This document shows positions 16,374 to 23,995 of a stretch of 39,745 nucleotides of DNA, one piece after another. The translations under genes were made by a program, and so were the position numbers. How positions within the stretch are numbered: position 1 is the first letter of the stretch; each line of letters begins with the position of its first letter. The notes below the pieces were generated by a model. The model was given only the letters and a program-made list of their open reading frames with translations. It was not told the DNA's origin and searched no databases. Source of the DNA: DASVCZ01 sp036381335 (GTDB lineage Bacteria > Patescibacteriota > Microgenomatia > UBA1400 > PJMF01); contig DASVCZ010000049.1 in the NCBI GenBank assembly GCA_036381335.1, positions 1 to 39,745 of the forward strand, read 5' to 3'.

Positions 16374-18036
16374 TTTTTCGCTCCAAAAGAATTAAGACGA
16401 GGTTAGTATGGCCGAGTTGTTGCACATCGATGATTATCCCCTCATTTTGATGAGCTAGCTCAGTTTCCCTTCCTGGTTGACCTGCTATGAGGATGCGATT
16501 AACATTGCCTCCTACTCGATCCCAGCCGGGAAAATTCTGTTGACGATATTTTTCAAATTGTGTCACATCCACTAGAAAGGAATTAGTTTTGAGTTGTTGA
16601 ATTTGTTGGGTGGGCAAGTTCCCATATGCTAAGAGCCATAAATAAAACTTATCGTCTGCCAATTCCCAATAAAACTCATCGATTCTATCCTTGTTTTCAT
16701 AATAGCTGACAGCTGCCTCCTGGTAGCCAGCCAACCACCAACTGGCAGATAACGCAGGATACAGCACAAAATAATAATGCGTAAAGTGCAGTAAGGAGAG
16801 CAAGAGCGCTCCTGAGAAAATTAAAGCCAATCGAGAAGAATAGCGGATGAGCCAAGTAGCACCCACGCCTAAAATAAGTGCCATAGGCACTAAACCATTG
16901 AGAAAACGGAGTGCATGGGGTGTAGTTTCAGGGATTGAGGCTGGTAAAGCTGCTGCCAAAACCCAGACCGTTAGCACGAATAACAATTTTTTATACCTGT
17001 TTAAAAACTCAAATACACCAACTAAGAACAGCGGTAAGAAAGGCACAAGAAAGAGACCATGAGTACCAGTGCCATGCCGAAGATTGGGATCTCCACTTAA
17101 AAATAGGAACTGCCAGGAAAAAGTATCAGCCATATTAATCACTAGCTCACGCACCATGAGTAGATGGCGGTGAAAGAAAACCCTGTCTAGCAGTGTATTG
17201 CCCCCCATTTGACGATACGTGTTGGATTGGAGTGCATAGTTTTGACTATTGAAGATCGATTCCGTGCTGAGTCGGAACTGATTACTGGCTGCATAATAAG
17301 GAGAGTGAAACATAGGAAGTAACAACAGACCGTACAGCATCAGGGGAACCAACAGGCTTATGCCTATGGTACGTCCCCACGCCCGCGACCATTCCCAGGT
17401 AACTACTTGGTAAGCAATGAAAACAAGGGGCCAAACGAAACGGACTGAAAAATAGGTATAGGTGGCCAAAGCGGCAATTACCACCGCCGGTAACAGCCAC
17501 CATCTATTTTTCTTTTGGTAGGTAACCATCAATAAAGAAAGAGCCACTAAAAACTGACCCACATGGCCTTCAAAAGCTGCTCGTGAAAATGTGATGGACC
17601 AAGGAGCGATAGCCACTATGACCATGGTGGCCAACTGCAGTAAATGTGAAGTGCTGGCATCAGAGAGGGGTTTTTCGGGATTGAATAGCAACCGCTTTGC
17701 CAGCCACCCACTCACAATCACCGTCCCCACGCCAGCCAAAGCGCTGGGAAGACGTAAAGCCCAAGCTGTGGCCCCAAAAAACTTTACACTCAAAGCAGCC
17801 AACCAAATATAGACTGGCTGTTTATAGTCACCGTACGAAGGAAAAAGAGCTTGCAGCCAAGAATTGCCATGCATATCTTGTCCCGTCTCTGCTAAAGACC
17901 GAGCATCAACCAGCATTGCCACCTCATCCCAATAGAGAGCTACCGGAATTTGACCTAGCTGATAGAAACGAAAAAAACTAGCAACTACGATAATCAGACT
18001 CAGAATTAGCCAAAAAACTCGTTTCGACATAGACAT
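16366..18036 (-). CDS. PMT/ArnT-like GT-C glycosyltransferase
   Basis: A 556-residue paralog of the following gene and first gene of the long minus-strand string. Asp37-Glu38 (YWDEVAM) and FPSYGDYKQP (65-74; Asp70, Lys72) keep the two GT39-type motifs. Around 150-185 IAPWSITFSRAAFEGH matches the third conserved loop shared by all paralogs here. Residues about 450-556 form a soluble C-terminal region. The ATG at 18036 is chosen because an extended -10 lies exactly 6 bases before it; Met3 is an alternative two codons in. Donor would be a polyprenyl-phosphate sugar. Confidence 0.85.
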   Translation of the reverse strand: MSMSKRVFWLILSLIIVVASFFRFYQLGQIPVALYWDEVAMLVDARSLAETGQDMHGNSWLQALFPSYGDYKQPVYIWLAALSVKFFGATAWALRLPSALAGVGTVIVSGWLAKRLLFNPEKPLSDASTSHLLQLATMVIVAIAPWSITFSRAAFEGHVGQFLVALSLLMVTYQKKNRWWLLPAVVIAALATYTYFSVRFVWPLVFIAYQVVTWEWSRAWGRTIGISLLVPLMLYGLLLLPMFHSPYYAASNQFRLSTESIFNSQNYALQSNTYRQMGGNTLLDRVFFHRHLLMVRELVINMADTFSWQFLFLSGDPNLRHGTGTHGLFLVPFLPLFLVGVFEFLNRYKKLLFVLTVWVLAAALPASIPETTPHALRFLNGLVPMALILGVGATWLIRYSSRLALIFSGALLLSLLHFTHYYFVLYPALSASWWLAGYQEAAVSYYENKDRIDEFYWELADDKFYLWLLAYGNLPTQQIQQLKTNSFLVDVTQFEKYRQQNFPGWDRVGGNVNRILIAGQPGRETELAHQNEGIIIDVQQLGHTNLVLILLERKNE

Positions 18037-18042
18037 ACAGCT

Positions 18043-18051
18043 ATCATAACA
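18043..18051 (-). promoter_or_regulatory. extended -10 promoter, leaderless start of GT-C gene
   Basis: TGTTATGAT on the minus strand is a full extended -10 (TGn plus TATGAT). The hexamer ends 6 bases before the ATG at 18036, so a start 7 bases after the hexamer falls on the A of ATG. No good -35 is seen, as expected for an extended -10. Confidence 0.6.
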
Positions 18052-18076
18052 AGATTAGACGGCAGTTGTTAGAGGA

Positions 18077-18085
18077 TGGTATCAT
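18077..18085 (+). promoter_or_regulatory. extended -10 promoter, leaderless start of plus-strand operon
   Basis: TGGTATCAT is an extended -10 (TGn plus TATCAT). The hexamer ends 6 bases before the ATG at 18092, predicting transcription from the start codon itself. It mirrors the minus-strand promoter 26 bases away, so the two strings start back to back. Confidence 0.6.
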
Positions 18086-18091
18086 TCTGTT

Positions 18092-19831
18092 ATGCTTGAT
18101 TATCTAAAGCGCTTGGTTTTTAATTGGCATTTTTTCAATCTCTTGATTATTACCTTCCTAGCTCTTTTGGGGTCTCTGCCATTTTTTCACTCTGGGCTTT
18201 ACACAGCTCATGATATTTGGCATCAGGTAGCACGTCACTATCACTACTCCCAAGCTTTAACCCAAGGTCAGTTATTTCCAGCCTGGATTAGCACTCTAGC
18301 CAATGGCTATGGATACCCCTTATTTGTTTTTTCCTATCATTTACCGTGGATGTGTGGCTCACTGCTGACGACGGCTGGAGCATCAGTCTTCACCTCAATT
18401 AAAGCCTTATTTGTGATTACTTTTCTTCTCTCTGGTTACTCAATGTACTTTTTTACGACTCGTTTTTTAAACTCCCCACTAGCCGGCCTGCTGGCTGCCA
18501 TTATTTACATGTGGGCGCCCTACCACTTTTTAACCAATTACGTCAGTGCAGCTATTGGCACCGCTTTTATTTTCACCTTGCTGCCGCTTGTTTTTCTAGG
18601 TGCTCATTTGTTACTGAGTAAGCCTCAACGGGGCATTGGCTACATGGCTTTGGGATTAGCTGGGATCATTTTGTCTCACTTAATTTCGTTTGCTCTCTTA
18701 TTGCCTTTTGTGATTTTATTTTTTAGTGGGCTGTTAGCCATTAGTTTTGTCATAGATCGAAAGGTACCCATCCTCCTGCGTAGAGGAGCTTCTTTTATGG
18801 GAGCGGTAGGACTCAGTATTTTCCTGAGTGCCTTCTACTTACTTCCTTTGTTAAAATTCTTGCCGCTTATTCAAGCTACCACTAGTGAGGCTGGTTTCGC
18901 TCAGATCTATGTCAGTAATTTTGTCGCTTTTAAGCAGTTGGTGTACTCTCCCTGGGGCTTTGGCCCCATCATTAGCAATGCAAAAGATGGAGAAATTTCT
19001 TTTCAAGTGGGCATTGCCCAGTGGGTAGCTTTGGAGCTGAGCGGCATCCTGGTGGTGAGTTACTGGCTGAGAAGTTTCTGGTCTGCTAATTTTTGGCTGA
19101 ATTCTCCTTTTTTTAAAAAGGAAGCGGGGCTGGCCAAGGGAGGGTTAACAGTCTTTTCCTTTGCGGTGTCAGCTTTTCTGATGCTTGATTATTCTCAACC
19201 ACTGTGGGACTTTGGCAACACTCTAGTTGCACTTGATTATCCATTTCGCCTACTGGTCGTGTCCGTCTTTTTTGGTTCCTTGATTGCCGGTTGGGTCATG
19301 AAAGCGCTCCGCGTGCCGCTGATTAAATATCCGCTAGCGGCCTGCTTAATCTTGATCGCCCTCTACACAAATCGCAATCACGTTAGGGTTAATCAGTACA
19401 CAGAGGTACCACTGGATCTGTATGTCAGGTCCGAAAAAACTACCAATACCTTCCATGAATACTTGCCCAGCCAGGCAGACTCTAGCCTGCTTAATGAAGA
19501 GAATACAGCTGCTGTCCTTCCTGAAACTATTGACGCTGAAATGATATCTCAGACTACTACCGAGACCGTTTTTGCCTTTTCCTTGGCAGAAGCGACCATG
19601 GTCAGTTTCCATCAATTTGCCTTCCCAGGTCAGACGCTTTATCTTGATGACCAACTAATTGAGTACACCACCGATGGACAAGGATTAATTTCTGCTATGG
19701 TTGAACCCGGCGCGCACCAAGCCGTGGTACGATATCAAAAACCGATTATTTTTACAGTGGCGTTAATAGTCAGTGGAGTATCTTTACTGGCAGTCTTATT
19801 TTTATTACTTAATAAAACCTATGCCAAATAA
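18092..19831 (+). CDS. PTPS-related domain polytopic membrane protein (GT-C-like)
   Basis: A 579-residue membrane protein of the PF10131 type. After helix 1 the motif AHDIWHQ (39-45; His40-Asp41) is followed by TQGQLFPAW and NGYGYPLFVFSY (71-82), matching the paralogs at 10565-12223 and 37027-38799. About eleven helices lead to a soluble beta-rich segment (FHEYLPSQ to VEPGAHQAVV, about 440-545) that resembles the C-terminal part of YfhO-like proteins, then a last helix. The segment contains FAFPGQTLYLD, matching YFPGWQAEVD in the 37027 paralog. Probably a lipid-linked-sugar-dependent transferase; substrate unknown. First gene of a four-gene plus-strand operon. Confidence 0.83.
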   Translation: MLDYLKRLVFNWHFFNLLIITFLALLGSLPFFHSGLYTAHDIWHQVARHYHYSQALTQGQLFPAWISTLANGYGYPLFVFSYHLPWMCGSLLTTAGASVFTSIKALFVITFLLSGYSMYFFTTRFLNSPLAGLLAAIIYMWAPYHFLTNYVSAAIGTAFIFTLLPLVFLGAHLLLSKPQRGIGYMALGLAGIILSHLISFALLLPFVILFFSGLLAISFVIDRKVPILLRRGASFMGAVGLSIFLSAFYLLPLLKFLPLIQATTSEAGFAQIYVSNFVAFKQLVYSPWGFGPIISNAKDGEISFQVGIAQWVALELSGILVVSYWLRSFWSANFWLNSPFFKKEAGLAKGGLTVFSFAVSAFLMLDYSQPLWDFGNTLVALDYPFRLLVVSVFFGSLIAGWVMKALRVPLIKYPLAACLILIALYTNRNHVRVNQYTEVPLDLYVRSEKTTNTFHEYLPSQADSSLLNEENTAAVLPETIDAEMISQTTTETVFAFSLAEATMVSFHQFAFPGQTLYLDDQLIEYTTDGQGLISAMVEPGAHQAVVRYQKPIIFTVALIVSGVSLLAVLFLLLNKTYAK

Positions 19832-20546
19832 ACCAACTGTCATCGCTGTCATGCCAGCGTATAACGCGGCTAAAACCTTGAAAAAAACCTTGGATGATAT
19901 CCCCAAAGGTGTCATCGATAAAGTGATTCTGGTAGATGATAACAGCCGGGACGATACCGCAGACCTGGCTAAAAAGTACGGCTTGCAGGTGTATCGCCAC
20001 CCACAAAATCGCGGCTACGGCGGTAACCAAAAGACGTGTTATACCATGGCTCTTAACGAGGGCGCTGATGTCGTGGTCATGATTCATCCTGATTATCAAT
20101 ACGACAGCTCGCTGGCGCGAGAAATGGTTCAACCCATTCTCGAGAACCGCTTTGACATTATGTTTGGCTCGCGGATCCGTAGTCGTGCCGAAGCTCTGGC
20201 CGGCGGTATGCCCGCATATAAATATGCCGGCAATCGATTTTTAACATTCCTGGAAAATATTATCCTCGGTCAAAACTTATCTGAATACCATACGGGTTAC
20301 CGCGCCTACAGTCGTCAAATCCTTAAAAAAATCCCCTTCCACAGATACTCTGATGACTTTGTTTTTGACCAACACCTTGTCTTTGGGGCTCTGGCTCATG
20401 GAGCTAGAATTGGCGAAATTGCAGTCCCCGTCCGGTACTTTGAAGAAGCATCTTCAATTAACTTTATGAGATCGGTCGTCTACGGGCTATCAATTCTACG
20501 TGATCTAGGTTTACATCTAATTACTGGTGGAAAATACTTTAAATGA
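19821..20546 (+). CDS. DPM1-like GT2 glycosyltransferase with HPDYQYD variant motif
   Basis: A 241-residue GT2 enzyme. The ATG at 19821 overlaps the end of the membrane gene by 11 bases; an earlier in-frame start would read through that gene's last helix. IAVMPAYNAAKTL (8-20) and VILVDDNSRDDT (35-46) bind the nucleotide. The metal motif is not DxD but MIHPDYQYDSS (87-97; Asp91), a subfamily variant of the DPM1 DADLQH motif. GGNQKTCYTMAL precedes it and YHTGYRAYSRQIL follows. It would charge polyprenyl phosphate with a sugar. Its GC content looks higher than that of neighbours (31 G/C in bases 20101-20160). Confidence 0.86.
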   Translation: MPNKPTVIAVMPAYNAAKTLKKTLDDIPKGVIDKVILVDDNSRDDTADLAKKYGLQVYRHPQNRGYGGNQKTCYTMALNEGADVVVMIHPDYQYDSSLAREMVQPILENRFDIMFGSRIRSRAEALAGGMPAYKYAGNRFLTFLENIILGQNLSEYHTGYRAYSRQILKKIPFHRYSDDFVFDQHLVFGALAHGARIGEIAVPVRYFEEASSINFMRSVVYGLSILRDLGLHLITGGKYFK

Positions 20547-20968
20547 TTAAAACAGCTCTTGGCTTTATTTTTACTCCTGATTTCAAGCAGGTGCTTCTTA
20601 TTGGCAAAAATCGACCTCAATGGCAGGTGGGTAAAATTAATGGCGTGGGTGGAAAATGCGAAGCTAACGAAAGTTTTGAAGAGTGTATTTCCAGAGAAGT
20701 GAAAGAAGAAGCCAATGTGCTAATTCCACCAGCCAAATGGCGAGAAATAGCCACTCTTCACTGGCAAGAATGGGAAGCTAAAGTCCTAGCTGCTATTTGG
20801 TCTGGATCGGTGAATGAAGTCAAATCACTGACTGATGAAAAGGTTGCCTGGTTCCCAGTAAGCCAACTGCCCAGTAATGTGATGGCGAATTTAAAGTGGT
20901 TGATTCCTCTCTCTATCGATGCCTTACAAACTCAGGAAATAGCTGTTGTCGAGGTCCATTATGAGTAA
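20543..20968 (+). CDS. NUDIX hydrolase (MutT/MTH1-like)
   Basis: A 141-residue NUDIX protein. The box G-x5-E-x7-REUxEE is complete: GKCEANE, then SFEECIS, then REVKEE, with the final G of the consensus replaced by Asn. N-terminal TALGFIFTPDFKQVLLIGK and WQVGKINGVGGK are close to the eukaryotic-type MTH1 (8-oxo-dGTP/2-OH-dATP diphosphatase) arrangement. It could sanitise oxidised nucleotides or hydrolyse a nucleotide sugar. It overlaps the GT2 gene by 4 bases (ATGA) and the next gene by 8, so it is translationally tied to a glycan operon, which hints at nucleotide-sugar control but does not prove it. Confidence 0.9.
   Translation: MIKTALGFIFTPDFKQVLLIGKNRPQWQVGKINGVGGKCEANESFEECISREVKEEANVLIPPAKWREIATLHWQEWEAKVLAAIWSGSVNEVKSLTDEKVAWFPVSQLPSNVMANLKWLIPLSIDALQTQEIAVVEVHYE
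20951..20955 (+). promoter_or_regulatory. ribosome binding site GAGGT deciding start at 20961
   Basis: GAGGT ends 5 bases before the ATG at 20961, inside the end of the NUDIX gene. It favours this ATG over the in-frame TTG at 20946. Confidence 0.6.
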
Positions 20969-22310
20969 TTTTAAACACATCGTTACCTGGATTGAAACTC
21001 ACTATTGGGCATTTATAGTTGGCTTGTTCTTGCTTACACGTCTTTTCATAGTTTTTTTTCCTACCACAGAGTACTCTGATGTAACTCATTACTATGAGCG
21101 CTACGCCAACTTCTGGCGGTATGGCATGGAGCCATACTTCGAACACTTATATGAATACCCACCAGCCAGTGTGCCCGTTCTCTATCTGCCTTTGGAACTT
21201 GACCAAAGAGGTTGGGGGAAGTACTACCTCAACTACCGGGTGGAGACATTTCTAATCGAGAGCCTTTTATTTGTTGCCATGTTTTTTACTGTCAAAAAAT
21301 TCTGGCCCCGGCAAGAGGTAAAACGCAAGTCACTACTAGTGTACATTGGTTTAAGTTTACTGGCCAGTGACTGGCTTTACGAAGGCATTGACCTGACTTT
21401 CACAACCACTATTTTCTTAAGTTATCTGTCGATACTTTGGCTTGAACCCAAAAAATTTGCGAGTAAAGTTGTTTTTTGGACTCTCTTTTGGCTATCAACG
21501 TCAATTAAATTTTTAACACTACCTTTAATGGTGCCTCTCTATTTACTGACAAAAACCGATTTCAAAAAAGATTTAGTCGCAGTCCTGATAGGATTCTTAC
21601 TTATTTGGGGCGGACCAATTCTTTACTTCCGATCGGCACTGAGTGTTAGCTTTATTTATAATGCTGGTCGCCCTCTTAAATACTCTTCATTCCCCTCTTA
21701 CATGGTACAAGTGGCTAATGTTTTTACTGAGAGTGAAATTCAAAGTACTTTAGCCCCCGACTTTGAGTTTATTGGGCCTGTCTCTAATAATGTCAGCCAA
21801 ATCGTAAAAATACTTTATCCTTTATCAATTTTGTATGTGTTGGCGCTGAGCGCACTTATGGCCTGGAAAAATCAGCATCCCGATGAGGAGCTGAGATACA
21901 CACCCGCCGGCTTGATACGCTTATGCAAGTGGATATTTCAACCCACCAACTTAGCTCCTGATGATCGCTTTTATCTCATGCTGCGTACCCATGCTCTCTA
22001 TCTGTTTGTGACTTTCTTTACAGCCAAAATCTTTTCCCAACCTTACCATTTATGGTACTTGCCGCTCATCGCACTCTATCCTTTTGATAGAAGAATCTGG
22101 CCTAAAATCATCGCTGCCATTGCTCTCATGTACATCCTTGATTTAACTTCATGGCTGGCCTATCCACTCTGGTTTAGGCATTGGTTAGCTAACCAAGGAG
22201 TAGGGTTTGAACCCAACGTCATCAGGGATATTTTTAGATATATTCCGATGCTGGGAGCACTAACGTACTTTCTCACTCGCACGCCTGCACCGGCACTTCA
22301 TAAATCTTAA
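20961..22310 (+). CDS. GT87-like polytopic membrane glycosyltransferase
   Basis: A 449-residue membrane protein. After helix 1 the loop holds YSDVTHYYERY (38-48; Asp40), FWRYGMEPYF (51-60) and EYPPAS (65-70). The pattern Asp - Tyr - Gly-x-x-Pro-Tyr - Glu-Tyr-Pro-Pro is that of GT87/DUF2029 polyprenyl-phosphate-mannose-dependent mannosyltransferases (PimE-like). FSQPYHLWYLPL near 365 is another family-like element. It is the last gene of the plus-strand operon and its 3' end overlaps the convergent GT-C gene by 38 bases. Assignment to GT87 is by motif only. Confidence 0.72.
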   Translation: MSNFKHIVTWIETHYWAFIVGLFLLTRLFIVFFPTTEYSDVTHYYERYANFWRYGMEPYFEHLYEYPPASVPVLYLPLELDQRGWGKYYLNYRVETFLIESLLFVAMFFTVKKFWPRQEVKRKSLLVYIGLSLLASDWLYEGIDLTFTTTIFLSYLSILWLEPKKFASKVVFWTLFWLSTSIKFLTLPLMVPLYLLTKTDFKKDLVAVLIGFLLIWGGPILYFRSALSVSFIYNAGRPLKYSSFPSYMVQVANVFTESEIQSTLAPDFEFIGPVSNNVSQIVKILYPLSILYVLALSALMAWKNQHPDEELRYTPAGLIRLCKWIFQPTNLAPDDRFYLMLRTHALYLFVTFFTAKIFSQPYHLWYLPLIALYPFDRRIWPKIIAAIALMYILDLTSWLAYPLWFRHWLANQGVGFEPNVIRDIFRYIPMLGALTYFLTRTPAPALHKS

Positions 22311-23970
22311 CGTAGGTGTGCACCCCATTAGTGGCTTTAATCTCTTTGATTAAAGAGTACCCCGCCAGTGTTTGATCGGTGATATACAGCAGCTTTTCTT
22401 TGCTCTTTTTTGACCCCTGACAACTAAATTCTTCAGGTGTCATCTTTTTAGCCCATAGCCCATCAATTTCCACGGTGTGTTGAAAACCACTCACTTCTAG
22501 TTCACCCAAAACAGCTTGTTCTTGATAGGCAGCGGGATTCATGTGAGTGTAATAAGCATAAAACATCAGCGGATCAGAGAAGAACGGCACTATATTAATA
22601 AGCGTGTTCTCATTTACCTGTTCATCGACGTACGCCATTAATTCTGGCATGTATGATTGATAAGAGAACTCGGCTTTAACGGTATGAACGCCATAATAGT
22701 CAATCAAATACATCGCCGATTGGGCTAAAGAACCAGCGACGACGACAACTATAACTAACGTCTGAAGTCTGAAGGGAACCAACCATTGAGAGAGCGCTCT
22801 GACTCCCAATACCATCACCATAACGATGAAAGGAAAGAGGGCCGAAATACGCACCTTTTGAGGTTCACCGACGATGAGTCCGGGTAGAGCAGCCAACAGT
22901 AATCCCGCTATCAGTAAGACTTTGGTAGACGGCGCAATTTCCTTTTGTGAGCTAAAAATTAGAAAAGCTAGACCGATGATGAAGAAGGGATAGAGCAGGT
23001 GAAAGAACTGACCATAATGCTCGACTGTCAAAAACTCCTCAACAGCTTCACCCCGAGTGGCTAGAAATTCAGGAGAGAAAGTGTGGAGATAGCGAGAAAA
23101 GAGCATTCTACCGATAACCGTTGGTTTATTCCAGATGGCATAACAAAGCTGACGAGGGAAACGCCAATCGCAAAAGGCTCTGTTCTCATCGATCAAAAGC
23201 ACAATGCCTGGATCCTCTAAAATACCAACTTGCTCAAGACGAGCGGTATTAGCTTTGGAAATAGCGGGATGGAACCAGACAGAAATTAGTAACAAAAATG
23301 GCAGCGCAAAATACGCAGTCTGGCGAGGTAAGTTTGATAGCGATTTGTTTTTAGCTCTCATCAACCACCAATATCCAAGCCAGACTATAGCTAAGAGCAC
23401 AGTAACTGGACGATAGGCAATGTAAGAATACCACGTTAGCCCCAGAGAAAGGCCGGCCAGCACTGGCCAGTACCAGTTTTTTGAATGTGGTACTTTCATC
23501 AGAAAAACCAATCCCCACACAAACCACAGTAAAGCTAAGTTTGATTCAAATCCAAATCTGCTTAAGAAGAATGACCAGGGTGAAATGGCAGTTATAAAAG
23601 CAGCGAGTAACCCCCACTTTTCTTTGAAACCCAACTCTCGAGTTAGCCAGTACATGCCTAAAACCAGTAACGTCCCCGCTAAGATTGAGGGGTAACGGAT
23701 GGTGGCATTGCTTAAGCCAAATAGTTTTACCACCGGCATCATTAAATAGGCCCCCATGGGCAATTTTTGATCACCAAAACCTTTAAACAGCAAAGGATAT
23801 GGCGTTCCATGCTCGTCCGCTCCGGTTTCATTTAAGGAGTAAGCTAGATAGCCGAAGTGAGCTTCATCGATGAAGGCACCTTGAGGAGCCTGGGTGATCA
23901 TGAAGATTCTAATCATGAAAGCCAAAGCCACAATTAAGGCTAAGATTATTTTTGAATACCATTTTTGCAT
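22273..23970 (-). CDS. PMT/ArnT-like GT-C glycosyltransferase
   Basis: A 565-residue polytopic enzyme. Asp35-Glu36 (FIDEAHFG) follows helix 1, and KGFGDQKLP (63-71; Asp67, Lys69) is the second motif, with Gln in place of the usual aromatic. ISPWSFFLSRFGFESN is the third shared loop. About eleven helices precede a soluble C-terminal domain (430-565) with a Cys near the end (VQACE). It is transcribed alone, divergently from the next GT-C gene, from a predicted leaderless promoter, and its last 38 bases overlap the convergent GT87-like gene. Donor: presumably a polyprenyl-phosphate sugar. Confidence 0.85.
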   Translation of the reverse strand: MQKWYSKIILALIVALAFMIRIFMITQAPQGAFIDEAHFGYLAYSLNETGADEHGTPYPLLFKGFGDQKLPMGAYLMMPVVKLFGLSNATIRYPSILAGTLLVLGMYWLTRELGFKEKWGLLAAFITAISPWSFFLSRFGFESNLALLWFVWGLVFLMKVPHSKNWYWPVLAGLSLGLTWYSYIAYRPVTVLLAIVWLGYWWLMRAKNKSLSNLPRQTAYFALPFLLLISVWFHPAISKANTARLEQVGILEDPGIVLLIDENRAFCDWRFPRQLCYAIWNKPTVIGRMLFSRYLHTFSPEFLATRGEAVEEFLTVEHYGQFFHLLYPFFIIGLAFLIFSSQKEIAPSTKVLLIAGLLLAALPGLIVGEPQKVRISALFPFIVMVMVLGVRALSQWLVPFRLQTLVIVVVVAGSLAQSAMYLIDYYGVHTVKAEFSYQSYMPELMAYVDEQVNENTLINIVPFFSDPLMFYAYYTHMNPAAYQEQAVLGELEVSGFQHTVEIDGLWAKKMTPEEFSCQGSKKSKEKLLYITDQTLAGYSLIKEIKATNGVHTYVKIYEVPVQACE

Positions 23971-23976
23971 GTATAA

Positions 23977-23982
23977 ATTGTA
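23977..23982 (-). promoter_or_regulatory. -10 box TACAAT, leaderless start of GT-C gene
   Basis: TACAAT on the minus strand ends 6 bases before the ATG at 23970. It lies inside the palindrome GTATAAATTGTATAC (23971-23985) shared with the divergent gene. Confidence 0.55.
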
Positions 23983-23986
23983 TACT
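23981..23986 (+). promoter_or_regulatory. candidate -10 box TATACT for divergent GT-C gene
   Basis: TATACT on the plus strand lies 9 bases before the ATG at 23996, giving a 2-3 base leader at most. It shares bases with the opposing TACAAT box. An alternative in-frame ATG at 23969 overlaps the divergent start codon and would have TACCAT 6 bases upstream. Confidence 0.4.
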
Positions 23987-23995
23987 AAAGTTCAT

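Noticed and set aside
22335..22355. Inverted repeat CTTTAATC - TCTTT - GATTAAAG as a terminator for the GT87-like gene
   Set aside because: The stem is 8 bases and AT-only-rich, no T-run follows on either strand, and it lies inside the coding 3' end of the convergent GT-C gene.
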